Shown one piece after another: positions 7,684 through 16,374 of a DNA stretch of 37,680 nt. The stretch comes from an uncultured bacterium (GTDB lineage Bacteria > Planctomycetota > Phycisphaerae > Phycisphaerales > SM1A02), in NCBI GenBank assembly GCA_903927725.1, contig CAIYOC010000006.1, positions 1-37,680 on the forward strand, given 5' to 3'. A program made the translations under genes and the position numbers. The notes beneath the pieces are model-generated. The model had not been told where the DNA came from. It saw only the letters and a list, made by a program, of their open reading frames with translations, and did not search any database. Numbering within the stretch: the first letter of the stretch is position 1; each line of letters starts with the position of its first letter.

Positions 7684-8772
7684 GTGTCGATCTTCCCGCT
7701 GCCCATCTTCGAACGCGATGCCGATCCGGCTCATCGCGACGTCGACGCCGCGGCCTATACGGAACTCAAGGCGCCCAGCTCGATCGTGGTCCGTTTCGGC
7801 GCCATGCGCATGATCGGCGAGTTCCCGTACCGAGGCGAGGCGAAGCCCGGGTGCGGCTCCAAGCTGGTCGTCCGCACGCACCGCGGCACCGAGCTCGGCG
7901 AGATGCTGACCACCACCTGCGGCAATGGTGGCTGCGGCAAGAGCGTCTCGCGCGACCAGGTGCGCAGCTACATCGAGGCCTCCGGCGGCAAGGACTATCC
8001 CTTCCACGCCGATGGCGAGGTGCTGCGCGTGGCGACGATGGATGACCTGGCTGCGTGGGAACGGATCTCGATGGACTGGGGTGCGCGCACGCTCGCCGCG
8101 AAGCAGGCAGCGATCGCGCTGGGGATCCACGTGCGGCTCGTGCAGATCGAGCCGATCCTGGGCGATGAGCAGGTGTTCGTATGGGTGCATCCGACCGTCG
8201 AGGGCGAGATCGACCTGGCGCCGATGAAGTCCGCGCTCGCACCAGCGATCGGTCGCGCGGCGCACTGGCAGGTGATCGGCGCGCGTGATGAGGCGCGCCT
8301 GGTCGCCGACCGCGAGAAGTGCGGACAGAGCGTCTGCTGCTCGACGTTCCTCAAGGTGCTCAAGCCCGTGAGCATCAAGCACGCGAAGGTCCAGGGGCAC
8401 ACGCTCGATCCGCTGAAGATCTCAGGTCGATGCGGACGGCTCATGTGCTGCCTGCGCTACGAGGACCAGACCTATGCGGAACTCGCGGCGAAGCTCCCCA
8501 AGCGTGGCACGGTGGTCGGCACGGCTGAAGGCGTGGGCTCGGTCGTCGAGACGCGCACGCTCGTTCAGCTCGTCCTCGTCCGACTTCACGCCAGCGGGCA
8601 GGACATTGCGGTGGCGGTCGAGGAGCTCGTGCCGGTCGATCAAGCGCCCGCAACGCCTGCAGCGCCGCCAGCCCCGCGCCCGCGTGGCAAGGGTGGTGAC
8701 GGGAAGGGTGGCGATGGAAAGGGTGGCGATGGCAAGGGCGGCGATGGCAAGCGCCCGCGAGACCGCCGCTAG
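7684..8772 (+). CDS. ricT: PSP1 domain protein, RicT/YaaT-like
   Basis: A 362-residue cytoplasmic protein of the family whose Bacillus member (RicT/YaaT) works in the Fe-S-containing Y-complex that affects RNase Y and phosphorelay. The PSP1 core starts near residue 33 ('SIVVRFGAMRMIGEF') and includes 'RTHRGTELGEML'. The cysteine clusters 'KCGQSVCCSTFL' (about 212-222) and 'SGRCGRLMCCLRYE' (about 247-260) are those tied to cluster binding in the family. An extra 'CGNGGCGK' sits at 79-86. The C-terminus is a Pro/Ala linker and four GKGGD repeats ending in a basic tail. The start is uncertain: GTG at 7684 is in frame just after the divergent region; ATG at 7804 would cut into the domain. It lies 12 bp before the signal peptidase gene, probably co-transcribed. 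Confidence 0.88.
   Translation: MSIFPLPIFERDADPAHRDVDAAAYTELKAPSSIVVRFGAMRMIGEFPYRGEAKPGCGSKLVVRTHRGTELGEMLTTTCGNGGCGKSVSRDQVRSYIEASGGKDYPFHADGEVLRVATMDDLAAWERISMDWGARTLAAKQAAIALGIHVRLVQIEPILGDEQVFVWVHPTVEGEIDLAPMKSALAPAIGRAAHWQVIGARDEARLVADREKCGQSVCCSTFLKVLKPVSIKHAKVQGHTLDPLKISGRCGRLMCCLRYEDQTYAELAAKLPKRGTVVGTAEGVGSVVETRTLVQLVLVRLHASGQDIAVAVEELVPVDQAPATPAAPPAPRPRGKGGDGKGGDGKGGDGKGGDGKRPRDRR
8686..8751 (+). repeat. 15-bp tandem repeat encoding GKGGD units
   Basis: Four 15-bp units plus a partial fifth encode (GKGGD)4-GK at the end of the RicT-like protein. The units differ at a few third positions (GGT/GGC, GAC/GAT), so this is an old expansion under protein-level selection rather than a fresh slippage product. 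The result is a flexible, charged tail. Confidence 0.9.
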
Positions 8773-8784
8773 CATCGCGCTCCC

Positions 8785-10368
8785 ATGGAGCACGAGCCCC
8801 GCAAGGCCACGACCCTCGACACCATCAGCCTGCTGCTGATCTCGTTCGCGCTCGCGATGACCTTCCGCGGATTCGTGATCGAGGGCTACGTGATCCCCAC
8901 CGGAAGCATGGCGCCCACGCTGATGGGCGAGCACCTGCGGCTGCGCAGCCCTGACACGGGCTACAGCTACCCGGCCGATGCAGCTCCGGTGATCGAATCG
9001 GCGCGCGCGGGGCGCGACTTCCAGCGCCCGATCGGCGATCCGATGGTCAGCCACACGGCGCCCACGCGGAGCGAGGCCAACATCCGTCTCGCACAGGATG
9101 CGCGCGTGGGCGACCGCATCCTGGTCACGAAGTTTCTCTGGCCGATCCAGCAGCCGCAGCGCTGGGACGTGGTCGTCTTCAAGAATCCGTGCGATCCGGT
9201 CGGCGATGCGACGTACTACATCAAGCGCCTCGTCGGCATGCCGGGCGAGCGGTTCGCGCTCGCTGACGGCGATGCCTTCACCGGCGCGCCCGACATGCCC
9301 GTGACCGGCATGCGCATCCAGCGCAAGCCTGAATCCGTGCAGCGCGCCGTCTTGCAGCCGGTCTGGAACAGCGACTACGCACCGATCGACCCGAGCGCGA
9401 TGCGGCAGCGCATGCGCGGCTCGTGGAGCGGCCCGCCGATGCGCGGGCAGGGGTGGTACACGAGCGATCCGCGCGCCTTCGTGTGGGGCGCGACCGGGCC
9501 GGCGCGGCTTGAATGGGTCTCGACCGACATCCAGCTCGATGACTGGAATGCCTACAACTCCACGCGCCCCGAGATCCCCCTCTTTGCCGTCGGTGACCTG
9601 CGCGTGGCGGCACACTGCACGCCGGCGTCGAGCGGCCTGTTCACGACGAGCCTGTCGATCGGCACGCGCTCGCACGTGATGAAGTTCGACGTCTCGGGCA
9701 GCAAGGCCACGCTCTCGGTCGTGCACGCCGAGAGCGGCGAGGTGAAGGCCACGGCGAGCGCGCCCATCGCACTGCCGGACGGCGCGTTCGAGCTCGAGTT
9801 CTGGCACATCGACCAACGCCTGCAGCTCTTCATCGATGGCGAGAGCGTGCTCACGCTCGACTACGAGTGGGATCCGCAGCAGCGGCTGCTCGCGAGCCAC
9901 AACGGCCGCACGATCGACCAGGTCCTGCAGAACCCATCGGCGCAGAAGCCCACGCCGACCACGCTCGCGTGGGAGTTCGGCGGCGGGCCCGTGACGCTGC
10001 GACGCATCCGCGTGGACCGCGACCTGTACTACCGGCCGGCGTTCCTCAATCCGGGCGACCAGTACCCGATGAACGGCGAGCCGATTCCCGGCCTGGCGTT
10101 CGGCGTCGACGTGAACCAGCCGCCGGTGATCGGCGACGGCGAATACGTGATGCTCGGCGACAACTCCGGTGCGAGCCGCGACAGCCGGCTCTGGGGCCGG
10201 CCGCACCCGCTCGTGTCGGTGCAGCTGGGCAACAGCAGCCCGTTCATCGTTCCCGAGGACCTCATGATCGGCAAGGCCTGGTGCGTCTACTTCCCGGCAC
10301 CGATGCGCCTGTCGCCCGGCAGCACGCCGTTCATTCCCGACTTCGGCGAACTTCGGTTCATTCGGTGA
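8785..10368 (+). CDS. lepB: Signal peptidase I with large inserted beta-rich domain
   Basis: A 527-residue membrane peptidase of family S26 that removes signal peptides from exported proteins. One N-terminal membrane segment (about 12-30, 'ISLLLISFALAMTFRGFVI') precedes the nucleophile Ser41 in 'VIPTGSMAPTL'. The general base is Lys147 in 'YYIKRLVGMPGE'. The final box is 'VMLGDNSGASRDSRLWG' (455-471). Between the Lys and the last box lie about 300 residues, against a few tens in small family members. Residues about 265-410 look like a jelly-roll/LamG-type sandwich ('GAFELEFWHIDQRLQLFIDG' is typical). A second insert separates Ser41 from the Lys. Catalytic residues are intact. It starts 12 bp after ricT; the TAG stop of ricT is part of a TAGCAT motif 9 nt before this ATG. 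Confidence 0.93.
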   Translation: MEHEPRKATTLDTISLLLISFALAMTFRGFVIEGYVIPTGSMAPTLMGEHLRLRSPDTGYSYPADAAPVIESARAGRDFQRPIGDPMVSHTAPTRSEANIRLAQDARVGDRILVTKFLWPIQQPQRWDVVVFKNPCDPVGDATYYIKRLVGMPGERFALADGDAFTGAPDMPVTGMRIQRKPESVQRAVLQPVWNSDYAPIDPSAMRQRMRGSWSGPPMRGQGWYTSDPRAFVWGATGPARLEWVSTDIQLDDWNAYNSTRPEIPLFAVGDLRVAAHCTPASSGLFTTSLSIGTRSHVMKFDVSGSKATLSVVHAESGEVKATASAPIALPDGAFELEFWHIDQRLQLFIDGESVLTLDYEWDPQQRLLASHNGRTIDQVLQNPSAQKPTPTTLAWEFGGGPVTLRRIRVDRDLYYRPAFLNPGDQYPMNGEPIPGLAFGVDVNQPPVIGDGEYVMLGDNSGASRDSRLWGRPHPLVSVQLGNSSPFIVPEDLMIGKAWCVYFPAPMRLSPGSTPFIPDFGELRFIR

Positions 10369-10492
10369 GGGGCGGAAGCGGATACGCACCGACAGTGGAA
10401 CGCGAGCGGCTCTGCGCAGACTGGTATGACCGAGGTACTGTGCGGGACACAAACCTCTGGAGGCGTAGTCTCAACCTCAGGATGAAGTTTCC
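10369..10492. other. Gap between lepB and the GT61 gene
   Basis: These 124 bases hold no gene I can support. They contain the 8-bp palindrome CTGCGCAG, a TAGTCT motif at 10465-10470 and a four-codon mini-ORF (ATG AAG TTT CCG TGA) whose TGA overlaps the GTG start of the next gene. No clear terminator with a T-run is visible. The G+C drop of the following gene begins about here. Confidence 0.4.
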
Positions 10493-11701
10493 GTGAGCAC
10501 ACCATCATGGCTCAAATCGATCGGTCGCAGCCTGGGCCGCTTCAATGCCGGTGCACGGCGAATTCTGCCGCGCACGATTCAGCGCAGCGTCTTCGGACTA
10601 CCTTCGGATTATGTGGAAAGCACACCAGAGGAGTGCGAGCGAATGGGCTGGAGCTGCACGTCGCTCGATGAGCGCCGATCAGCCGAGACCATCGAGCCCT
10701 GTACGGTAGGCCAGCGATCACATGCCCTTGAGTCTTCGGTACGTGCCGGGCGCATTCACCCTGCCACCTTCATGGCACTTGTGCCAAGAGGCGAGAATCT
10801 TGGTCGAGCCGGTGCGTGCATCACGCCGCAAGGTCGATTGCTCGTCGATGTCTCGGCTCATCTTGGGCTCCGCACGCCAACAGACCACCGAGCTTTCACC
10901 GGATACATGTTCGCGCCCCCGGCGCGACATGTCTGTGGTCGAGTGGCCGTTCTTGCCGCAGCCAGTGCCGGGAACTACTACCACTGGCTGTTCGATGCGC
11001 TCCCTAGGCTCAGGATCATCGAACGAGCGGGGATTCCGCTTGACTCGATCGACGCTTTCATCGTTCCACAATCGCCCTTGCGAGCCATGAACGAAACACT
11101 TTCATCGTTGGGCATTGGCGCGGATCGATTGGTGCAGACCCGACACATGTCACGCGTGTGGGCAGATGAGTTGCTCATCCCGTCGCTGCCGGGGTACTCG
11201 GGCAATCCGACGGGGGAGTCCATCCAAGCGCTTCGCCGTTGGTTCACAGAGGTGCCCCGCAGCCAGCCTGCTGGGCCCAAGCGGATCCTGGTCGAACGCG
11301 TCGGCCGACGCGTGGTCACCAACGGAGCCGAACTGCGACAGGTTGCGCGCCAACATGGATTCGAGTGCGTGAACATGGATGGCATGCCCTTCATGCATCA
11401 AGTTTCGCTCTTCGCAGATGCCGAAGCTGTCATCGGTGTTCACGGCGCTGCCCTGTCAAATCTTGCCTTCTGCGCTCCTGCTACCCGTGTTCTTGAACTT
11501 CTATCTCCGGCCTATGCGAACGGCTGCTTTGCCGCACTCTGTGCCGAGGCAGGACACCAGTACCACTACCTACTCGGAAAAGGTGTCGTTGCTGATCACC
11601 CGCACGCTCGTTGGAAGGACATCGAGATCGATCCGGCGTTGGTGGGTGCGGCAATCCGCAGGTTGCTGGAGACATCTGACTCCCGTTCCGACAGGCCTTG
11701 A
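10493..11701 (+). CDS. GT61-family (DUF563) glycosyltransferase
   Basis: A 402-residue putative glycosyltransferase. Family signatures are 'NYYHWLFDALPRLRIIERAG' (from residue 161), where the HW.D/PR pattern is typical, and 'VIGVHGAALSNLAFC' near residue 315, the GxHGAxLxNxxF nucleotide-sugar motif. A basic N-terminal region of about 35 residues lacks a convincing signal peptide. GT61 enzymes in bacteria are often linked to surface polysaccharides, so a role in envelope glycan or glycoprotein decoration is inferred. The start is GTG with AGGA about 10 nt upstream. Base composition is clearly less GC-rich than neighbours (one line I counted is about 52% GC), with many A/T-ending codons, which points to recent acquisition. 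No glycan gene cluster surrounds it. Confidence 0.85.
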   Translation: MSTPSWLKSIGRSLGRFNAGARRILPRTIQRSVFGLPSDYVESTPEECERMGWSCTSLDERRSAETIEPCTVGQRSHALESSVRAGRIHPATFMALVPRGENLGRAGACITPQGRLLVDVSAHLGLRTPTDHRAFTGYMFAPPARHVCGRVAVLAAASAGNYYHWLFDALPRLRIIERAGIPLDSIDAFIVPQSPLRAMNETLSSLGIGADRLVQTRHMSRVWADELLIPSLPGYSGNPTGESIQALRRWFTEVPRSQPAGPKRILVERVGRRVVTNGAELRQVARQHGFECVNMDGMPFMHQVSLFADAEAVIGVHGAALSNLAFCAPATRVLELLSPAYANGCFAALCAEAGHQYHYLLGKGVVADHPHARWKDIEIDPALVGAAIRRLLETSDSRSDRP

Positions 11702-11726
11702 TCAAGTGGCCTGCAGTGCTTCCGCA

Positions 11727-13646
11727 TCACTCCCCGCGCACGCTCCTGACCAGGGCCTGCACGCGATCGGTCCATGACGCGGCCATCGCCTCGAGATCGA
11801 TGGGCATCTTCGGCGTGATGCTGCCCAGTGGTGGCATGGTCTCCACGGTCGCGGCGTCGGCGCCCGAGACGAACGGCGTGGCACCGACCGCATCGCGCTC
11901 CTCGGCGAGTTGCTCAAGCACGTCGATCGTCACGCCGCCATCGTCGACGAGCTCGCCCGCCGGCAGGCGATCGGCTTCGCGCGTGACGGTGGGGCTCATC
12001 ACGGCCAGCACGAACGCCACGCCGTTGGCACCGAGCCTCTGGCCGGCCGCGGTTCGGGCCGAAGCGAGCTCGGGCGCCTGCTTCGGCGGCGACCAGCGGC
12101 GCACGATCACGTCGACATCCCACGCCAGGGACTTCGGCAGCTTCAGTCCTCCATCGAGCAGAGCGGTCAGCGACTCGGCCAGCGACGTGCGGGCCGTGGC
12201 ATCCATCCGCGGATCGGCAAGGATCCCCGGCATGGACTCGGCGAGGTCGTCCAGCAACAGGCTCGCGAGCAGCGATCCTGCAAGGCAGCATGAGTCGCGC
12301 GCCTGCACGACCATGCGCACGCAGCCCTGCACGACACGGGGCAGGTCCTGGCCCACGTCGTGCTGCGCGCGAAGCAGCACGGCACGGGCAGCACCACGCG
12401 CGAGCGCGACATGATCGAGTGCCAAGGTCGGCCGTCCACGCTCGCGACCGGCAACCTCGCAGCGGCCTGCGACCCATCCACGCTGCATCGCACCGTCCAC
12501 CACGCGCGAAAGCTGCTCGAGCGGCCGCAGCACGCGCTTGGCGTCCTCGGCATGGCCGACGGAGCGAAGGAGCTCGAGGGCGACCTGCTCATCCTCGGGG
12601 ATCGCGGCGATCGCACGGCCCGCCTGGGCATAGAAGATCATCGCGTCGACGAAGTCGCTTGGCCGAGCCTTGACCTCGGCGATGGTGCGGAGCCTGCCGG
12701 TGATCTCCTGGAGCGCGGAGCGATTGCGCTGCATCGACTCCCACATCGAGTCCCATGAGGGCATGAGCGTGCGTGCAAGCGAACCGTCGGGAAGCCCCTC
12801 GAGTTCCTTGGTCAGGCCATCGAGGATCGCCCGGCCCTTGGCGGGATCGGGCTCCGAGAATGCCTCGGCGGCTCGGGTGTAGAACCCATCCATCACCTCG
12901 AGCTCGCGCTTGATGGACTCATCATCGGCGATCTCGACTGGGGTCTGCGGGTCCACGATCGCCAGGGCCTCCTTCGCCGATTCGGCATCCTTGAGGCTGG
13001 CGCGCATGAGTTCCATCTCGCCCCGCATCGCTTCGGCGCAGCCGAGGGCAGCAGGATCGGTCATTGAGCCGAGGGTCTCGGCCAGCTCGCCGGCGGCTGC
13101 CGGCGTGATCAGGCCAAGGTCCATCAGGTCCTCGGTGCACGCTGCGGCCTGCATGGTGATGCCCGAACCCACCAGGGAACTGATGACCACCCGGTCACCG
13201 ACGAGGTCGCGCGCGAGCTCGGTCTGCAACGTGATCAGGCGCAAGGCCTCACGGCCATCACCGCGGCTCATGGCCCACTGCGCCGCCGCGCCAAGCAGTC
13301 GGGCACCCTGACGCTGCTGCGCCAGATGCGGCAACAGCATGCCGAGGCCCGCGGAGCGATCGAGCTCGAAGTCGCACCGATCCGCCGCGGCACCCCGCGC
13401 CAGCGCATCGATCGTCGGGCGCAGCGACTCCATCATCCTTCCGGCGCGGTCGAGCCACGCAGGATCCCAGGTCCGCCACTGCGACGGATCCACGAGCTCG
13501 GTCTGGATGAAGAGCTGGTCCTCGTCGCTGAACCGCAGCTCACTCGCACGCCGGTACCACGTGGCGGCATTCGATTCATCCGGGGGAGGAACCGCCGCAT
13601 CCTGCGCGGCGATCACGGCCATGGTCAAGGCGACGGCGCAGAGCAT
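11727..13646 (-). CDS. Secreted helical protein of unknown function
   Basis: A 639-residue exported protein. The signal peptide is short (MLCAVALTMAVIAAQDA). 'ESNAATWYRRASELRF' follows, then long amphipathic helices such as 'LAQQRQGARLLGAAAQWAMS' and 'ALRLITLQTELARDLVGDRV'. The last is the kind of repeat found in a large family of planctomycete hypothetical proteins in which 'RG...A....l.l...la..l....lIs.LVg.ai' recurs. No catalytic motif is visible. A C-terminal region from about 400 holds paired cysteines ('SCCLAG'). The start is supported by TAGCCT placed 6 nt before the ATG. It lies 26 bp after the convergent GT61 gene ends and 26 bp downstream of the metalloprotease gene on the same strand, so the two may form an operon. 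Confidence 0.75.
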   Translation of the reverse strand: MLCAVALTMAVIAAQDAAVPPPDESNAATWYRRASELRFSDEDQLFIQTELVDPSQWRTWDPAWLDRAGRMMESLRPTIDALARGAAADRCDFELDRSAGLGMLLPHLAQQRQGARLLGAAAQWAMSRGDGREALRLITLQTELARDLVGDRVVISSLVGSGITMQAAACTEDLMDLGLITPAAAGELAETLGSMTDPAALGCAEAMRGEMELMRASLKDAESAKEALAIVDPQTPVEIADDESIKRELEVMDGFYTRAAEAFSEPDPAKGRAILDGLTKELEGLPDGSLARTLMPSWDSMWESMQRNRSALQEITGRLRTIAEVKARPSDFVDAMIFYAQAGRAIAAIPEDEQVALELLRSVGHAEDAKRVLRPLEQLSRVVDGAMQRGWVAGRCEVAGRERGRPTLALDHVALARGAARAVLLRAQHDVGQDLPRVVQGCVRMVVQARDSCCLAGSLLASLLLDDLAESMPGILADPRMDATARTSLAESLTALLDGGLKLPKSLAWDVDVIVRRWSPPKQAPELASARTAAGQRLGANGVAFVLAVMSPTVTREADRLPAGELVDDGGVTIDVLEQLAEERDAVGATPFVSGADAATVETMPPLGSITPKMPIDLEAMAASWTDRVQALVRSVRGE

Positions 13647-13652
13647 GCGCGC

Positions 13653-13658
13653 AGGCTA
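13653..13658 (-). promoter_or_regulatory. -10-like TAGCCT before the secreted helical protein
   Basis: TAGCCT ends 6 nt before the ATG at 13646. A matching -35 is not clear. It sits in the 26-bp gap after the metalloprotease gene. Confidence 0.4.
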
Positions 13659-13672
13659 CGCGGCGGGAATGC

Positions 13673-16255
13673 TCAGCCGGTCCAGTTTCCCAAGAGCACG
13701 CCCAGGTCGGCGCCATCGGTCGTTCCGTCGGCATTCAGGTCACCGGCCACGGTGGCCCAACCACCGAGCAGCACGCCCAGGTCGGCGCCGTTCACGAGTC
13801 CATCGCCATTGAAGTCGCCGATGATCGCCTCGCATGCATCGATGATCCCGTTGGCGTTCGCATCGCCACCGGACTGCGCGATCTGGCATCGATCGGCCAC
13901 GCCGTTCTGGTCGCAGTCGGATCCGAACCGCCAGACGCGTGCGGCACCGGTGATCGAGGTCGACTCGACCGATTCGCTCGCACCGAGGATCGCCAGGTCA
14001 CGCACGATGGCCACGCTCTCGCCCACGCTCACGCGACCGACCTCGACGGGCGCGCTGCCGAGCGGCCACTCATACGCACGCACGCCCGAAGCCAGGGTGG
14101 CGAAATCCTGCTGCGCCACGAGCACGCGACCCGCAGTCATCGCCACGCCGTTGCCGAAGCGCGCACCCTGCGCCGTCGGGCCGCTGAGCACCGGACCCGC
14201 TTGCCACGCACCACCAACGCGGCGCCACGTGAAGACCGCGCCCTGACGCTCACCCTGCTGCGGAGCACCGGCGGCGACGAGCGAACCGTTGCAGGCGACC
14301 GCATGACCGAGCCGTGCATCAGGGTCGGCGATCGGTTCGAGATCGCTGCCGATGCGTTCCGGGGCGGACCACGTCGATCCATCGCGCATCGACACCCACA
14401 CCTGGCCGGCACCCGCCGAGGCGTATGGCGCACCGATGACGAGCATGGGGCCATCGATGGCCAGCGACCAGCCGAAATAGCCGAGCTCGCTCGCCGTCGA
14501 GGGCACGAGCCGCTGCCTGAACACGTACTGGCCATTGACCTGCTGTTCGTAGATGTGGACCGCACCGCCGCCCGCTGGATCGCTGCCCTCGCCGGGCGCG
14601 CCGACCGCCAGCCACGGACCGGCCAGCACCACGCTGCTGCCGAAGCGACCCGCGAAAGCCAGCGTGGTCGACTGCAGCACCTGCACCTGTGACCACGCCG
14701 TGCCCGTGCGTCGGAACACATACGCCGCACCGGCGCTGTTGAGCCCGTTCACGTCACGACCGAGTGCACCGACCACGGCCCAGTCGCCCGCGAGCGCCAC
14801 AGCGCTGCCGAACTGGTCATTGCTGACTGCCGCACCGTGGCGCAGCGTTGCCTGCCGCGCCGGCCTGTCGTTCGTGATCGTCCAGACCTCAGCCAGGCCG
14901 ACATCGACCGTGGGCGAGTTCTCACCAGGCGAGCCGACGATGAAGCCGACGCCATCGGTCGCCACGACGCGACCAAAGAGATCGCCGCTGGTGCTCTGCC
15001 CGCCGGGGGCATTCATGAGGAAGCCCGATGAGCAGGCTGCCACGCCGCCTGCGCACGAACCCTGCGCCGGGAGGTCGCACGAATCGAGCCGGCCGTTGCC
15101 GTCGCAATCGCTTGCCCGGCCCTGCGCGATGTCCTGCACATCGACCCGGCCGTTCCCATCGCAATCGCCGAGCAACGTGTCGGGTACCGCGCAGCGGTAG
15201 GACGAGATCGCCGCGAGCGTCTCGCCGATCGTGCGTGCGTTGTGCGCACCCTGCGTCGATGCCGAAGGCTCCACGCCCGTCGCCGCCCCCTGGAAGCTCA
15301 CGTTGGGATTCGAGAAGTGGTCGATGCGCGCACCCGGCGCATACGCCATGACCGTGCGGTACGTGGTGCCGTTGGTGCCCGAGAATCGCCATCCGACGCT
15401 GTAGGAGAAGATGCCGCCGCCCGTACAGCCGCCACCATCGCCCGAAGCGTGGCAGCACCCCATGTTGTGACCGAGTTCGTGGGCGAAGGTCTGGCTCGCC
15501 AGGCACGACTGCGCCGTCACGCTGAAGCCCGTCCCCGATGCACCCGGGTCGTTGTACGGCATGAGGTAGCCGATGCCGCAGTACTCGCCGCTCGTGCGGA
15601 TCATGGCGACCAGGTCCGCGCCACAGGCGTTGCGCAGGTCGTGCACGTCATCGAGGATGCCGTCGCCCTGCGCCGCAAGGCTCGAGAGATCGCTGCCGAA
15701 ATCCTGCTCGACGTAGTTGATCTCCATGCGCAGCACGTTGCGCAATCGCGCCGCAAGCCCCGAGTTGATGTACGCCGTGTTCGAGGAGGCCACCGCGAGA
15801 TCACACAGCGCGTTGAGCTGGTTCGCGCCACCTGCCTGCGTGCGCGCAGCGGGCGTGGTCAGGATCAGCACATCGACGCGTGGACTGTCGGGGCAGCCGC
15901 CGGCGAGCGAGCCGTTCTGTGGTTTGGCACCGGCAAGCGCGGTGCCGTCGACTGACCCCGCGCACGAGCGCGATCCATCTTCCGGGATCGGCATCCACTC
16001 GATGGGTGCGTCCGCACGACCGAGGGCCTGGCGCCGCTCGCCACTGGGCAGGAGCGCGGCACCCGCGACCAAACCATCGCGCTCGACGAGCGTGAGCGTG
16101 ATCGAGCGCTCCGCATGCTTGGCCCAGCGGTAACGCGCCACGCCCGGTTCGGCGTGCTCGGCCACGGCCTCGAAGGCAACTCCATCCACCACGCACGCAG
16201 GCGGCAGGTCAGTGAGCGCAGCGAGGCCAAGCAGCAAGACGGGGATCGTGGGCAT
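13673..16255 (-). CDS. Secreted reprolysin-like zinc metalloprotease with FG-GAP and dockerin-like modules
   Basis: An 860-residue exported protein. A signal peptide (1-20) and a propeptide-like region lead to a metzincin domain of about 125-350. Its zinc site 'FAHELGHNMGCCHA' gives HExxHxxGxxH with His259, Glu260, His263 and His269, and a Met-turn 'TVMAYAPG' (Met303). This resembles the M12B-like proteases in which the third ligand is His. Next are two planctomycete 'GDCDGNGRVD.QD / DCDGNGRLDSCD' repeats (about 360-400). A string of integrin-like FG-GAP repeats follows ('LFGRVVATDG', 'QFGSAVALAGDW', 'RFGSSVVLAGPW', 'YFGWSLAIDGP'), likely a beta-propeller. Finally there are another DC.QNG repeat and two dockerin-like Ca loops ('GDFNGDGLVNGADLGVLLGG', 'GDLNADGTTDGADLGVLLGN'). 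TATCGT sits 6 nt before the ATG. Confidence 0.92.
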   Translation of the reverse strand: MPTIPVLLLGLAALTDLPPACVVDGVAFEAVAEHAEPGVARYRWAKHAERSITLTLVERDGLVAGAALLPSGERRQALGRADAPIEWMPIPEDGSRSCAGSVDGTALAGAKPQNGSLAGGCPDSPRVDVLILTTPAARTQAGGANQLNALCDLAVASSNTAYINSGLAARLRNVLRMEINYVEQDFGSDLSSLAAQGDGILDDVHDLRNACGADLVAMIRTSGEYCGIGYLMPYNDPGASGTGFSVTAQSCLASQTFAHELGHNMGCCHASGDGGGCTGGGIFSYSVGWRFSGTNGTTYRTVMAYAPGARIDHFSNPNVSFQGAATGVEPSASTQGAHNARTIGETLAAISSYRCAVPDTLLGDCDGNGRVDVQDIAQGRASDCDGNGRLDSCDLPAQGSCAGGVAACSSGFLMNAPGGQSTSGDLFGRVVATDGVGFIVGSPGENSPTVDVGLAEVWTITNDRPARQATLRHGAAVSNDQFGSAVALAGDWAVVGALGRDVNGLNSAGAAYVFRRTGTAWSQVQVLQSTTLAFAGRFGSSVVLAGPWLAVGAPGEGSDPAGGGAVHIYEQQVNGQYVFRQRLVPSTASELGYFGWSLAIDGPMLVIGAPYASAGAGQVWVSMRDGSTWSAPERIGSDLEPIADPDARLGHAVACNGSLVAAGAPQQGERQGAVFTWRRVGGAWQAGPVLSGPTAQGARFGNGVAMTAGRVLVAQQDFATLASGVRAYEWPLGSAPVEVGRVSVGESVAIVRDLAILGASESVESTSITGAARVWRFGSDCDQNGVADRCQIAQSGGDANANGIIDACEAIIGDFNGDGLVNGADLGVLLGGWATVAGDLNADGTTDGADLGVLLGNWTG

Positions 16256-16261
16256 CGGTCA

Positions 16262-16290
16262 ACGATAGACCCGGAACAGGGGTGAGCGAA
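16262..16290 (-). promoter_or_regulatory. Leaderless-type promoter of the metalloprotease gene
   Basis: TTCGCT and TATCGT are 17 nt apart on the minus strand, with TATCGT 6 nt before the ATG at 16255. No Shine-Dalgarno is present. Confidence 0.5.
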
Positions 16291-16296
16291 ATGCCG

Positions 16297-16313
16297 CGTG
16301 CCCGTTCGGCACG
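16297..16313 (-). terminator. Possible hairpin terminator after the DUF1501 gene
   Basis: CGTGCC and GGCACG form a perfect 6-bp stem with a 5-nt loop. A second inverted repeat, CCCGC-GT-GCGGG, lies at 16342-16353. Both are between the DUF1501 stop and the metalloprotease promoter. Neither has a real T-run (only 'CATTTC' follows the first), so termination strength is doubtful. Confidence 0.3.
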
Positions 16314-16374
16314 AGATGCCGTGAGGATCCGGACCGGATGTCCCGCGTGCGGGCACCGGTACCGATCCGCCGGA

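Noticed and set aside
8422-10452. 676-codon minus-strand ORF opposite lepB and the end of ricT
   Set aside because: It spans two real genes and is rich in Arg, His and Val without motifs, as expected for the antisense of high-GC codons.
10482-10496. Four-codon leader peptide (MKFP) before the GT61 gene
   Set aside because: Its nearest GGAGG is 18 nt upstream, too far, and AGGAT is better explained as the ribosome site of the GTG start.
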